Assembly (NCBI GenBank): GCA_028023455.1
Contig: JAQFVV010012416.1
Coordinates: forward strand, 7,879,967-7,943,966
DNA length: 64,000 bases
Source of the DNA: Epiperipatus broadwayi
Lineage: Eukaryota > Onychophora > Udeonychophora > Euonychophora > Peripatidae
Reading direction: 5' to 3'
Below the pieces are notes generated by a model that saw nothing but the letters and a program-made list of their open reading frames with translations, did no database searches and was not told the origin of the DNA. Of this stretch, positions 23,285 through 35,339 are shown in pieces (within the stretch, counting starts at the first letter, position 1; each line of letters starts with the position of its first letter). A program made the translations under genes and the position numbers.

Positions 23285-23860
23285 AATGGGTATTTATAAA
23301 CGCATTTATATATCTGTACACAGACATGCGTTTTATAATACATGATGAAGACATTTCAATTAAACATAAAATTATTACATTTGTGATTTACATAATTGCT
23401 ATTCAAAATTTGAATTGTTACATTAATTTACAAAATTACAATTTGCAATTCATATTATTACTATAGTTTACATATATATGCGCACAGATGCGCGATTATA
23501 ACATACATTTAATCTATTTCAATTGACATTCAATAACAACAAAAAAAAATGATTAAAATTTACATATGTGTTATAATTGACATTATATGCACATATACAT
23601 GTGTGAGTGAAATAACCTATTTGACTTGCTACAAAATAATTATCAAAATCTTAAATTATATAAAAATACAATAAATGATTAAAGTTTCAAGTTTCAGTTA
23701 AATGAAATACATTTTACATAGTAGGTTTACTGAAACGCATATATATATATATAATTTGCACAGACGTACGATATATTAATTTATCTACATAACATTAGTA
23801 TTTATCACAATAAAATTATTACAGATTATTCTCGCAATTTAATTCTCTTTGCTGAATAGT
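23285..23860. repeat. Degenerate repeated block with CG-containing mini-hairpins
   Basis: Three related blocks (about 23299, 23470 and 23733) each hold an 'acgcat.tatatat..' stretch then 'acagac.tgcg' or '.tacga', followed by 'tataata.at' and 'cattt.aatt'. The first, 'acgcatttatatatctgtac' then 'acagacatgcgt', is itself an inverted repeat. Spacing is about 180 and 260 bp. CG dinucleotides are rare elsewhere, so these stand out. Confidence 0.5.
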
Positions 23861-23999
23861 CCTTTTTCCTTGAAACAAGTACTATCAAATTTTTGACAGA
23901 TGATTGTTTATTGATTTAAAATGTCTCTCTTTTTTTTTTCAATAAACGAAAGATAAAATCGTTTTATAGAATTAAGAAAATATAAATTTCAAAATGTCT

Positions 24000-25190
24000 T
24001 TCTGCTTGATTAGTTAATGCTGATGAAGTAGGCAAGGTGAGAGAGGAAAAGTGAATACGTGAAGTGCAGCTCTTCATGCCATGATAAGTAGATAGTCAAG
24101 CATGGACTAAGTACACAATGCCCCATGATGTCATGAGAAAATACCTCATTTTTAAGCACTGCCCCTTCTAAGTACCTAGACAGATCATCCACAAGAAATA
24201 GTATCCAGAAAAAAATATCAGGCACTGAGCCAGCCCTGCTCATCTCTTGTGAGTCTTAGGGGCTTTAGAAGAGGTCTATTCATGAGACCAAGGCCTATTC
24301 ATGAGGCCTACATATACACTGCTGGACTACCCTGGGAGCTCAATATCTAGGTCTAGACAGTGCCAAGCATATACTTTGGAGCACCATAAACACATTGCAT
24401 CCACACAGTCCTGCTCAGATATACACCCACCATAAACATAAAAAGTACAAATTCATGCATCACTTTCAAAATGTAATTTTACTAAAGAAATTATTTAAAA
24501 TTTTGTTATTATATATAACTCTACTCACCACAGCTGTATATATGTTTATCTGGGCTTCTCTGCCTTTAGATAATCAGCATCTATATAATTATTTATTTAG
24601 CAAGCTGGTTCTTTTGGTCCATTAGAAAAATATAATCCATGTTTGTTGTCATCATCAAGTAAAAGTATGCAATCCACGCAAAATTTTGATTTGTAGTTGG
24701 TCTCTTTCTATCTAGAATTATGCCAGGCAAGCAGCTATCTTGGTTTAATAGATTTCAGGCTATGAATTTCAGCATAAAAAGGTGGGTCATTTTCTCCATG
24801 TGAGTTCAAACTCCTGCTAAGGAAAACAGTCTATTATCTTGCCTTCAGTGACATCAGTTTATGGTAACTGGACTGCCAACTCTCTGCTACAGCTAGCAAC
24901 AAACTGCAGCTACCTATTTTAGTCAGCTAATTGCTGCCACTTATTCAAAATGTTTTTTGAAGCCAAGCTGTTCTGTTCAACTGTTACAAAACTACAATCC
25001 AAACTGCTCTCTTCAAAAATCATTACCCAGACTTTGCAGTTGGCCTAGTTGTTCACTGCTTAAAATATTAAAAACTCTTCTGACCAACTCTTACAAAACT
25101 GCAAGCAGAACTGTTCTTTTCAAAATCACTATCCAAACTAATCTCTTCAAAAATCACTACCCAGACTGGGGCTAATTTGTTATCAATCCT
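24000..25190. other. GC-richer region with local direct repeats
   Basis: Composition is more balanced than the surroundings over more than 1 kb. 'cttcaaaaatcattacccag' (about 25013) recurs as 'cttcaaaaatcactacccag' (about 25146) with a partial copy between (about 25116). Open frames here (24010-24243 minus, 24395-24625 plus, 24957-25175 plus) show no known domain. It could be an unannotated repeat family or decayed exons. Confidence 0.35.
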
Positions 25191-25845
25191 TTTATAGACT
25201 CATCTAAGGTGATAACAGCAGCTTGATTAAAAACAGAGTTTCTATTTTTATCTCACTAATCCCTTTGAAAACATATACATGTTTTTACTTAGGGGATTTC
25301 TAATAGATAAAAATTTTGTTTAATTAATTAAAATTTCAAAAATACAATAGGGTGTTTTTAAATTTCAAAATCAGAGTAATAATTAATAATAATGCAATAT
25401 TTATATTTATTCAGACCTTTTTAAAATATTAATTTCATAATGAAATTTTACTTTAAACCCAGAGTTATTTAACCCTTTAATTATTATTATTATTTTATTT
25501 TAGGAAATATAAAAAAAATCTACAAAAATTTATCCTGTGTTTATTTCTACTTTTCCTTTATTTTATGTATATATTTATGCACACACACTATATTAGTGTA
25601 TGCTGTGTAAGCCAATTGGTTACAATATATAATATTTTATAATGGGTACTGTATTTTACATTTAATATATATATATAATAACAAAACTTAAATATATTCC
25701 AAACAACGGTAAACAATTTATAATACAATATAAATAAAAACTCAATAAAAACTCATAAAGAAATATTTTCGATTATATTCATAATCATTTTCAACTCAAC
25801 TTTCAAAATGGAATCATCTATTACCAACCGGAAACACATGTCGAT

Positions 25846-26187
25846 TTAAATATCCCACAATTCATTAATCCTAACATTTGCTGACTGTCTGTTTATTATC
25901 GTATTTTTATACCTACTAATAAAAACTGCCTCTTTAATTTTTCTTTTTTCATTATCTCTCTCTTGGCCTAAAATTTTTATTTTATTTATATCAAAATTAA
26001 ACTTAAAATTACAATTTCTATCATGATCATAAAAAACAGATTCAGTATATAACTTGACTTCATTACTATTATCATTACATATCTGTACATTTTTCAAAAC
26101 TCTTTTATATAACAATTTATGTTCTTTAATTCTTTTCTCTATATTACATCTAGATTCTCCTACATATGATAATAGTAATGAAGTCAA
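25846..26187 (-). pseudogene. PLE GIY-YIG endonuclease C-terminus (minus arm plus loop)
   Basis: A 113-codon open frame. After seven residues created by the palindrome joint it reads YVGESRCNIEKRIKEHK, which is the YIG half of the GIY-YIG nuclease with its conserved arginine and EHK block. Then follow VFYDHDRNCNFKFN, KILGQERDNEKRKIKEA and a tail ending in NELWDI. The GIY half and all of the reverse transcriptase are missing, so it is 5' truncated. Within what remains the frame is open without stops, pointing to a young copy. Confidence 0.85.
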
Positions 26188-26395
26188 GTTATATACTGAA
26201 TCTGTTTTTTATGATCATGATAGAAATTGTAATTTTAAGTTTAATTTTGATATAAATAAAATAAAAATTTTAGGCCAAGAGAGAGATAATGAAAAAAGAA
26301 AAATTAAAGAGGCAGTTTTTATTAGTAGGTATAAAAATACGATAATAAACAGACAGTCAGCAAATGTTAGGATTAATGAATTGTGGGATATTTAA
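26165..26395 (+). pseudogene. PLE C-terminus duplicate (plus arm)
   Basis: Mirror copy of the arm. From the shared NSNEVKLYTESVFYDHD onwards it is identical to the minus-strand protein to its end, NELWDI. It lacks the YVGES core. An open frame extends backwards to 26054 through loop sequence read in the wrong sense, so the predicted start is spurious. Confidence 0.85.
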
Positions 26396-26702
26396 ATCGA
26401 CATGTGTTTCTGGTTGGTAATAGATGATTCCATTTTGAAAGTTGAGTTGAAAATGATTATGAATATAATCGAAAATATTTCTTTATGAGTTTTTATTGAG
26501 TTTTTATTTATATTGTATTATAAATTGTTTACCATTGTTTGGAATATATTTAAGTTTCGTTATTGTATTATTGATATTAGCGGACATTTATTTTGTTTTA
26601 ATATATATGTGTGTGTGTAATATACTTACTAATATAGCATTTTAACAAACAAATGTAAGTAATTTACAGTACTAAATATTTAGATGTAGTGTTTATGAGG
26701 TT

Positions 26703-26917
26703 AAACCATTGCAACTGTTTATTTTAAATATAATTAAATAGTCCCCCAGCTTCACAAATAATAATGCATTTAAAATTAAAATGATACCACTTTAGCTTTA
26801 TTTTCATTCATACATAAGAAATATTGTTTACAATGCTTTTTCTGGAATATGGGTTTGTTTAATCATTCAGCTGGAAGGCTATTTAATTATATTTAAAATA
26901 AACAATTGCAATGAATT
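26703..26917. repeat. Inverted repeat I (interlocking set)
   Basis: 'ttgcaactgtttattttaaa' with 'tataattaaata' at 26708 faces 'tatttaattatatttaaaat' with 'aaacaattgcaa' at about 26878; arms are about 45 bp. Its right arm lies inside inverted repeat II. Confidence 0.75.
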
Positions 26918-27183
26918 AATCTCAAAAACATTACTTAGCTTTGTAAATTATTATTTATTATCTAATATTTGAATTTAAAAGATCATTTGTAAGGTGAAAA
27001 CTGACAGTAATTTTATACTTGCCAGATATATATGTTAATCAGATATAAACATATTTAGCAATAAATATCTGCTTGATTGAATAAATTCATAACTTCTAGC
27101 CAAAGCATTGTAAAAAATCCTTCTGATATAAGATGGAGAACAAAATTAAAGTGGTATCATTTTAACTTTAAATGCATTGCTAT
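26758..27183. repeat. Inverted repeat II (interlocking set)
   Basis: 'atgcatttaaaattaaaatg' with 'ataccacttta' at the left faces 'taaagtggtatcattttaac' with 'tttaaatgcat' at the right. It is a ~425-bp element with ~35-bp terminal inverted repeats; the left arm falls within the loop of inverted repeat I. Confidence 0.75.
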
Positions 27184-27257
27184 TTTCTGGAGCTTTTCGG
27201 TTATATTTAATCTCAAAATATTACTTCAATATATATACATAATAAAAATAATAAATA

Positions 27258-27530
27258 TAACAATAATTAACTATTATATACAGTCTTTCAATCCACAGAA
27301 GTACTTTCAGTTAATTTCATAATCATCCTCAACTGCTGTTAAATTCAAAAAACATAATGGAAGCAAACATCATCAACTCAAATCCCATAAATCCTGAATT
27401 TTAATTTACTTTGATGATGTTTGTTTCCATTATATTTTTTTAATTTAATGGCAGTTGGGGAGGGTTAACAAATTAACTGAAAGTATTTCTGCAAATTGAA
27501 AGACTGTATCAATAGTTAATTACCATTGTA
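27258..27530. mobile_element. Hairpin element III beside the CTAT microsatellite
   Basis: Terminal inverted repeats of about 60 bp: 'taattaactatt' and 'acagtctttcaat', then 'cagaagtactttcagttaat', face 'attaactgaaagtatttctg' and 'attgaaagactgt', then 'aatagttaatta'. The inner arms ('aatggaagcaaacatcatca' against 'tgatgatgtttgtttccatt') pair too, so almost the whole 270 bp folds back. Confidence 0.8.
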
Positions 27531-27565
27531 TATATTATTTTTTATTGTATATGCAACCTGTGAAA

Positions 27566-27912
<347 letters not shown>

Positions 27913-29168
27913 TCACCACAGCCCATGCTTAAATAAAATAATATAATGTCAGTGATTTGTTTCCAAGGCAACTACTTAGACATTAAAGGAAATACATTTT
28001 TGTCTATTGTCTTGACCTTAGATTGCTGATATTCCATTGGTTTGTTTAAGCATTTGCTGTAGTCAGTTGTTAGACCTTAATATTTAACTGTGATTGTTTG
28101 ATCATTACTTTTTCATGAAGTGATGGTGCTATGGTCACATTTGCCTTACCTTCACTCTCTTGTGGCTATCTGTAGCATTATTTACCTGGTTTTGCATTCA
28201 TTTTAAGGCAGGAACTGGAACTAAAATATATTGACTTATTAGTTTAAAGAAAAACCTGAAGATGTCAGTATTATACAGGGAATATAATACAAATGAGTCA
28301 ACAATGCCACTGATTGTTAAATTCTTATTCTCAGACATTGATAATGCTTATGAGATTTTTTGAAACTTTTCTTTTGAGTGAGTTGGGAAAAAGAAACTGC
28401 ATATTTTTCATAGCTTATTTACATATTTATAATCATTTTGCAATATATTTGCAAAGTATGTATTTTAAAGCATAAAGGTTCATGATTACACTTAGATTTT
28501 GTTTGAAATATTTGTTTGTAAATGCTGTTGTTGAAGTTGAAAAATCAGATTTGTTTGTTAACTTTTGATCTTTTTCAAATTAGAATAAAATTTTAAAATC
28601 AATATTTAATATATTTAACTTCAATATAATTGCTTGAAAAATGAAATAAAGCTGAGCTATGCCATCCTAATGTATTTATAACACTTAGCTTTCACTATCT
28701 CAACTAGTTTGGTAGATATGGAACAGAGAGTGGAAAAATATTCAAAATATTCAATAGCTTCACATATTGCAGTTAACAATTATTCTTAAAACTTTCATTT
28801 GTTTTAAATAAGAACTATGAGAGGGAAGTATAATATTTTTTTTTCTTTCAATTCAATAACATTTTAAACTTTTAATGTGTATGTAATATTTAGTATGTAT
28901 ACATAACTATATATGTATAATAAATCAGTAACAAAGTTTTCTGTTTGATAGTTTTTATTTTAAAACAATTGTTTTGGGAAAAAAGACAAATTAGAAAGCT
29001 TACATTAGTTAAAACAATCATGAAAAGTTAAAATAGAAAATTTATGATACTTATTTAAAACAATGACCAAAAATTTTCTTCATTGCCATTTTATTGAACA
29101 ATTTTAAATAGAAAACTTAGATACTGATTTATTATATAAATATACTAAATATAATATATGCTTTAAGA

Positions 29169-29207
<39 letters not shown>

Positions 29208-30554
29208 ACTTACTGCAGAAATATCTAATGACTTATATACACTATATATGTACTATTGATTTAAAGTAAAATTATACTGTAATGATAACTATACATACAG
29301 CAGCCAACTTGTGATGCAGATAAGATAAAATGAAAAGCAAATGATAGTTTTAGAGTAATCTGTTAAATAAATAATCAATGATTATATAGTGGTAAAATTG
29401 AAGCATAGCATTTAGGGTTTTATATATAAAAATTACCACAATACAGGTTTTAACAACTATTTGCTTTTACATCCATACAGTCCAAACTTTTCACATAGGG
29501 GAACATGTATGGTGGATTTTCTTTCTATGAGTCATGTGTGTGTCACTAAACAAAATAAATCAGTAGACTATTATTTTTAAATTCACTCTTGAATACTTCT
29601 TCAGTTGGATATCAGAACAAGAGTTCAAATCTTTTATCTCTCTAACTATTCATTATAACTTTCACATGTATATATGAAAAAGAAATTATTTATTTTAATG
29701 CAACTTTCATTGAAGTAGTTTCATTCATATTAGTCTCAGTGAATTATAACATAATTTGCTCTGTGAATAATTCAAATTTAAAGATTTTATTCTCATTCAT
29801 TTATGAACAAAAATATAATGGTTTATTTTACAAATAGTTCAATATGTCTTTTATTTATTCATCCTTGAATATCCAAAAACAATATAAATTATTAAAACTT
29901 CTCTCTTTTAATCTATCTTACTATTTTGTCTTGTAGTCTTTTTGCTTCCTTTGAATATCTTCTCTCTTTTTAAATTATTATCATACAAACATTGACTATA
30001 GTTACATGTAGTATTAGTATTTTATTTTGCATGAAACTAAATACTTTCTTGGCAATTTATCTGCAAGATTCTGTTTCTTTCCCTCTTTAGAAGCTTCTAA
30101 TAGTTGACAGAGGAAAACACTGAATAATGTACTAAGGATAAAAACTGCTAAGCTATTTGTTTTGATCTTATGCTCCATATTAAAAGACTATCCAAATATA
30201 ATGAGTATTTCATAACTTTTAATAAATCAAAGTATTTAAAAATTGATACTCCTTGTATAATTTTTAACTTGATAATTCCCAATTTTCCTCTTCTACTTCT
30301 TCAAACAAGATTGAAAGAGTCACTTATCTTTTTTTTTGCATATTATTCAATTCATTAACATATAAAATATTTTTGCTTTATTTATAAATTTTTGGGATTG
30401 TCTCCTCAATGAATTTATCATGTAATCTGATTTCTAACAAAGAGAAAATTAATTACACAAATATATCCATGCATACTTACTAAATAAATAAAATCTTTAT
30501 TCACACATTTATTTTCTGCATATGGATATTTCATTGCTTGTTTAATTCTTCCAT
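27913..30554. other. AT-rich spacer with TA microsatellites
   Basis: A TA repeat lies at about 29170-29205. At 27957-28085 there is a stretch with 'ccaaggcaac' loosely like dispersed repeat D. No gene recognised. Confidence 0.4.
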
Positions 30555-30595
<41 letters not shown>

Positions 30596-30783
30596 ATAAG
30601 TAAACACACCCATGTTTTTCAAACTAGAATCACAATTTAACTTTGGAGTCACTATGGCAATATCTACAATATGTATTAACTGTAGTTCATTTACAATATA
30701 TTTGCATATATTATTATGTACACATAGTAAATATAATATATTTGTAAAGGATATACATATTAACTTATAGTAAAAATATTTAG

Positions 30784-30830
<47 letters not shown>
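30555..30830. repeat. Two TA (and TA/TG) microsatellites
   Basis: A TA run passing into TG lies at 30555-30596, and an uninterrupted TA run at about 30785-30830 that stops exactly where family C begins. Tyr/Ile-rich frames over them are artefacts. Confidence 0.9.
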
Positions 30831-30834
<4 letters not shown>

Positions 30835-30920
30835 GAGTGTACCAATAGCTCAAACAAGCTCTTAATTGATAAGTGCAGTATTAGAAAATATTTAAAATCT
30901 CTATCCAGAACCTTCCCATC

Positions 30921-30962
30921 TCCAGGCCAACTGGTTTTTAGCTTATGGTTCATATCAGTGAA
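30921..30962 (-). ncRNA. Hammerhead-like module, family C inverted unit
   Basis: The minus strand reads CTGATAT, GAACCATAAGCTA, AAAACCAGTTGG, CCTGG. It aligns with the module at 31783-31825 but with more changes in the first box. Confidence 0.25.
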
Positions 30963-31782
30963 GAGCTAGAATGTTCGGAAACTAGATCTAAAATATCAAC
31001 TCAAAAACCAGCACTTATTTCATATGTAATATTAAGTAGAAACTCAAAATTTTTCGGTCATGAAAATGTCTTTAAATCCAGCTATCTAACTTAAATAGCT
31101 ATATGGGACTGAACTAAATTCAGATCCACCATATTTTAATAGCCTCAGCATAGCCGAAGTCTTAAAGGTAAAATTATAATAATCAAAAAAGAAAATCATA
31201 TATAATGTGACATTACTTTTATAAGCTTGTATTTACAAAAATGTAATACAGAGAGTGTACCAATAGCTCAAACAAGCTCTTAATTGATAAGCTATTTTAG
31301 TTAGATAGCTGGATTTAATGACATTTTCATGTCTAAAAATTTCAGTTTCTACTTAAATATTACATATGAAATAAGTGCTGGGTTTTGAGTTGATATTGTG
31401 AGCCATAATCTCAAAATCAGTTGGTCTGGATATGGAAAGGTTCTGGATAGAGATTTTAAATATTTTCTCATACCACGCTTGGTATGCTCTCTGTATTACA
31501 TTTTTGTAAATACAAGCTTATAAAAGTAATGCCACACTATATATGACTTGCTTTTTTGATTATTATAATTTTACTTTTAAGGCTTTGGCTATGCCGAGGC
31601 TATTAAAATATGGTAGATCTAAATTTAGTTCAGTCCCATATAGCTATTTAAGTTAGATGGCTGGAGTTAAAGATATTTTCATGTCTAAAAATTTCACAGT
31701 TTCTACTTAAATATTATGTATGAAATAAGTGCTGGGTTTTGAGTTGATATTTTAGATCTAGTGTACAAACCTTCTAGCTCTC

Positions 31783-31825
31783 CATTGATGTGAGCCATAA
31801 GCTCAAAACCAGTTGGTCTTGAGAT
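31783..31825 (+). ncRNA. Hammerhead-like module, family C full unit
   Basis: The plus strand reads TTGATGT, then a perfect 4-bp stem-loop GAGC-CATAA-GCTC, then AAAACCAGTTGGTC, in which ACCA/TGGT pair as a helix III, then a TTGAG start to stem I. It matches family A motifs in order and loop sequence (CAYAA). Core positions 3, 9 and 12 (hammerhead numbering) differ from consensus, so this copy is likely inactive. Confidence 0.35.
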
Positions 31826-32093
31826 AGGAAGGTTCTGGATAGAGATTTTAAATATTTTCTCATATTGCACTTATCAATTAAGTTCTTGTTTGAGCAATTG
31901 GTATGCTCTCTGTATTACATTTTTGTAAATACAAGCTTATAAAAGTAATGTCACATTATATATGACTTGCTTTTTTGATTATATATATCAACAATTAGTG
32001 TCCAGTCATTTTAAAGTATAATATAGTTTTACATTTTCATTTACTGCCCCCAATGCTAAAAACTTAAAAACAATAGAGATAAAAATTGTTTTT

Positions 32094-32361
32094 ATATTAA
32101 ATGCTTTTATTGACTGCACTAAAAAAATAAAATAATTGTTTTTTTCAATCACGATAGAAGGTTTTAGATTTAACTTGAAATAAATGGGGGAGGATCCAGA
32201 AATTAATTAAGTCAATTGCTATTTTTTATAACAAAGGATTGACTTAATTAAGTTTTGGACCCCCGTTCTTTTATTTCAAGTTAAATCTAAAAACTCCAAT
32301 TGTTTTTGAACAAACAATTTTTTTTTTTTTAGTGCACAGTCGATAAAAGCATTTAATATAC
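32094..32361. mobile_element. ~268-bp palindromic element
   Basis: Outer arms 'tattaaatgcttttat.gac' face 'gtcgataaaagcatttaata'; inner arms 'tttagatttaacttgaaata' face 'tatttcaagttaaatctaaa'; 'ttaattaagtcaat' faces 'attgacttaattaa' at the centre. It folds almost end to end, with no coding content. Confidence 0.85.
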
Positions 32362-33128
32362 ATTTTTTTTAGCTTTGTATTATTTAATAAGACAAGTAAA
32401 GTAAAACTCCTAATGGGAAAAATAAAATTACAATTGCCCCATACTATAAGTGCAATTTTAAATTTTTAAACAGAATTTCATTGTTTTATGATAGCATAAC
32501 AATAATTCATTCACATTTCAAAAGTGAAGTTCAAATAACAATATTTCTTTCATTTATTATTTTAATCAGTAATTCTGAAATCAGAATTAAAAAATTCTGA
32601 TTAAATATTTTAGTTTATAACTTTTTTCTATATTTGTGAAGTTGAAATATTATTTTTAAGAATTTTTTTTATAAATTTATATTTCTAATAAATAATATAA
32701 AATATATAGATACATAATACAGAATAATAGTTTAGTCTTAAAATCAAATGTTATAAGTATATCTCAAATAGCTTCTAGGGGCTGTTAAAAAAATCTGTAA
32801 TGCAAATAAGTTAATATATATATACACTGTAAAACATATATATATATATACTGTAAAACAGTTAATTATTTTAAAAATTACATAACTAAAAAAATTTTCA
32901 GAGTAGAGCTACTAATTGATTTCATATTATTCTACTATTACATCAAGTCAAAAATAATAATTATAATAAAATTACTAATAGTAATAGTCTATTATTATAC
33001 ATTTATTCAAAAATCATATCCACATTCCAGGGTTCTGTATTTCAAAAATAAATAAACTTAGTAGACTTTGTTCCTGTGATCTTATTATTATTTAACATTA
33101 AACTCTTACATATACTAAGGAAATACTC
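32362..33128. other. AT-rich spacer, nothing recognised
   Basis: Small repeated 'atatatata.actgtaaaac' at about 32816-32860. Otherwise unassigned. Confidence 0.4.
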
Positions 33129-33492
33129 TGAAAAAACTTGAGCTGAGCCAAGCCACTATGAAAAGATACAACCATATGGATATATTCTAACTTAATATCA
33201 CTGAGTTAACTTTTGGCGAATTCTCACCAGAATCATAATGCAAAATTTAACTAACTATGCCAGAAGCAGGATGAATATATAGTTTATAAAATATGCAAAT
33301 TATTGCAATGAGAAATTAAATTACAAATGTCAGATGCTCCATTATAAACAAAAGGGATGCAAGACTTTTTCCTGTTGATTGAATTCTGGTTTTTTGCAAT
33401 AACCCATGTCTCCTTGAACTTTCTCTTATGATCATCAGTCTCTGTGTAGATGGTCTTTCATAATGGCTTGACTCAGCTCAAGTTTTTTTTTA
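33129..33492. mobile_element. ~360-bp TIR element
   Basis: Terminal inverted repeats of about 36 bp: 'aaaaaacttgagctgagcca' with 'agccactatgaaaaga' faces 'tctttcataatggcttgact' with 'cagctcaagttttttt'. The interior is non-coding and not itself palindromic, as in a typical MITE. Target-site duplication not resolved. Confidence 0.8.
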
Positions 33493-34654
33493 CTATCTCT
33501 TTTATTATTTTGAAATGATGCTGTAATAATTTCACTCTCTTGCTAAAAATATCATAGAGATGAATTAAGATTGCAGTCAATCACAAATTAAGATCTTAAT
33601 TCAAACTATTATATTATTCAAAAAATTCTTCTTAATGATGCTAATACAATGGGTTTAAAACCAATGAAAGTTAAAAAAAAACTTACTCAAGGGAATGAGA
33701 ATCAAACTATCATTAAAATCAAATAATCTTTCATCTCTGCATGTCCTTCGAGTATCTAATTAGATGATAACATTTACATATTGAACTTAGAAAAATATTA
33801 TTAAAATGAAGTTTAGATTTTTATGCATAGATAATTGTTATATTATAAACATGTGTAATGTGGTTAAAGAAATAGTATGTAGTAATAGAATTTCAGAATT
33901 ACAAATAAAATAATGAAATTTCTTATTACACACACGCGCGCGCGCAGAGCCACAGAGTGAGAGGCCACAGGTTTCTATGCAAAGAGTGAGCCAAGCAACA
34001 GATTTTTATGCATATATCATGTTTAGATTTTATGATTTATTTTAATCCATGATAATAAAATCTAAATCACAGTGAGAGTATTTGATAATTATCTTAGATG
34101 TCGTAGATAGAATGTGTGCTGATTTAAGTGATCGCTTACTTATACATGTATAACTAGATTTCTCATCATATATTATATACTTATTTTCCTTGTGACATTA
34201 TATTTTATACATATTAGTTTATTTTTGGATATTAAATACAGATTTTAGATTTTATAAGCTTGTTTTTGAAAACCATGTTTGTTTTTTCCTTCTTTTTTTT
34301 TAAGTTTCTAAATATCACAAACGCAAAGATTTTTTTTAAAACACAAAAACAGAAAACTATTTTTATTTAAATGTTATTAAATTTTTTGTTTTATAAATAT
34401 TGTATTTCTTTTGTAAATTACTAAACGTGTTTTATTTCTATTCTAATAATAAAACATACTTTGGATCTTCACAATACTACGAGAATACAAATATTTTATA
34501 TTTTAAAAAACGATTGAAAAATCAAGTTAATAATTCGCGCTAATTTGAAAAGCTTCAGGTAATTTTACAATTATTTTCACAATTATAAATTAAGTTTAAT
34601 AATTTATTTTATTTCAACTTATTCTTTACAACGGCTATTTGATAACATATTGTG
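33493..34654. other. AT-rich spacer, nothing recognised
   Basis: A CA/CG run at about 33929-33946 is followed by two 'cacag' containing stretches. No gene or element recognised. Confidence 0.4.
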
Positions 34655-34750
34655 ATTTTTTTTTTCTTTTCATATGTCAAAGGCGTTGGGAAGCGAACCC
34701 GGGCCAGCTGCTTGAAAGGCAGCTATGCTAACCGCTAGGCCACCAACGCT
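34655..34750 (-). mobile_element. Short tRNA-derived SINE (family S), copy 4, tRNA-Glu-like
   Basis: Minus-strand copy with the best-preserved tRNA features. Seven-base ends GCGTTGG and CCAACGC pair, the A-box region reads 'tggtggcctagcggttagc', an anticodon arm GCTGC-CTTTCAA-GCAGC would carry TTC (glutamate), and 'cccgggttcgcttccc' holds the B box. Relative to the other copies about four bases are missing between T arm and acceptor, so it would not fold as a complete tRNA. A poly(A) tail lies on the minus strand (T run 34657-34667). The flanking duplication is not clear, unlike in the other copies, so this one may be older. Confidence 0.82.
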
Positions 34751-35159
34751 TGACGTATTTTAAAACGAAATGACAACTTTAGCATCCATGACTCAGCGTT
34801 TGATAATGCACATTCAAATTTATATCATGTTTATAAAATACTGATCTCGGTCATATATAAAAATATTAATGTAATTTGTTTTATATATAAAAAGTTTCTA
34901 TAATCATTATCGTCATATTAATTTATTATTAATCCACTACAAGATTAAAAACTCTCCAAGTTGTATTCGTTTTCTTTTATTCTTAGCTACTTTTTTCATA
35001 TCACTCTAGCAAATTTATTTTATTCATTCATTCATCTCACATGTGGTTGCCTTCTAGGTATTTTAAATCTATTGATATCTCATCTAAACTTCAATTGTTC
35101 ACCTGTAATCTTTTCCAGAAAAAATGTTTAGTCCATTCAATTTCAACTTTTAACTCTTA

Positions 35160-35262
35160 AGCAATCAACAATTTCAACCTGTAGTCAAGATAATCTCCTT
35201 TAACAATAATGGAGGTTGCCATGACTACAAATTGAGATTGTTGATAGCTTAAGGGTTGATTG
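35160..35262. repeat. ~100-bp hairpin related to repeat D
   Basis: 'ttaagcaatcaacaatttca' faces 'tgagattgttgatagcttaa', and the inner 'acctgtagtcaag.taa.ctcc' faces 'gaggttgccatgactacaa'. The left arm resembles the 'caacaatttcaaactgttgt' core of repeat D. It sits between two scraps that look like LINE sequence. Confidence 0.65.
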
Positions 35263-35339
35263 TTATTATATACATTTATAAACCTATTAAAGCCTTGTGT
35301 AATTATTGGTTTTATCATCTTGATTTCAACTTTTTAATT

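Larger units (their letters stand above)
25679..26564. mobile_element. PLE 3' end as a near-perfect palindrome
   Basis: Two inverted arms of about 400 bp (25679-26076 and 26165-26564) flank an 88-bp loop (26077-26164). The arms differ at only a few positions, for example 'ccaaccggaaac' facing 'gtttctggttgg'. Each arm carries the same C-terminal PLE coding piece followed by its untranslated end. The loop carries the GIY-YIG core belonging to the minus-strand arm only. Inverted or partial-tandem structures are known for Penelope-like insertions. Alternatives are a foldback arising during replication or an assembly artefact. Confidence 0.85.
30833..31985. mobile_element. Family C: ~420-bp unit in inverted plus tandem array
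   Basis: One unit lies inverted (30833-31246), followed by a partial unit and a full unit in the opposite orientation (about 31290-31490 and 31565-31985). 'tgctctctgtattac' recurs 423 bp apart (31485, 31908), and its reverse complement 'gtaatacagagag' closes the inverted unit 414 bp from its other end. The linking segment 'acaagcttataaaagtaatg' with the 'tatatgacttgc' stretch is present at each joint. A short piece of the same family lies at 55435-55545. No coding content. The centre of each unit carries a hammerhead-like module related to that of family A. Confidence 0.8.

Noticed and set aside
34683-34749. Functional tRNA-Glu gene
   Set aside because: The ends pair and the anticodon arm looks good, but about four bases are missing at the T-arm/acceptor joint. 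The sequence is followed by poly(A) and belongs to the SINE family.
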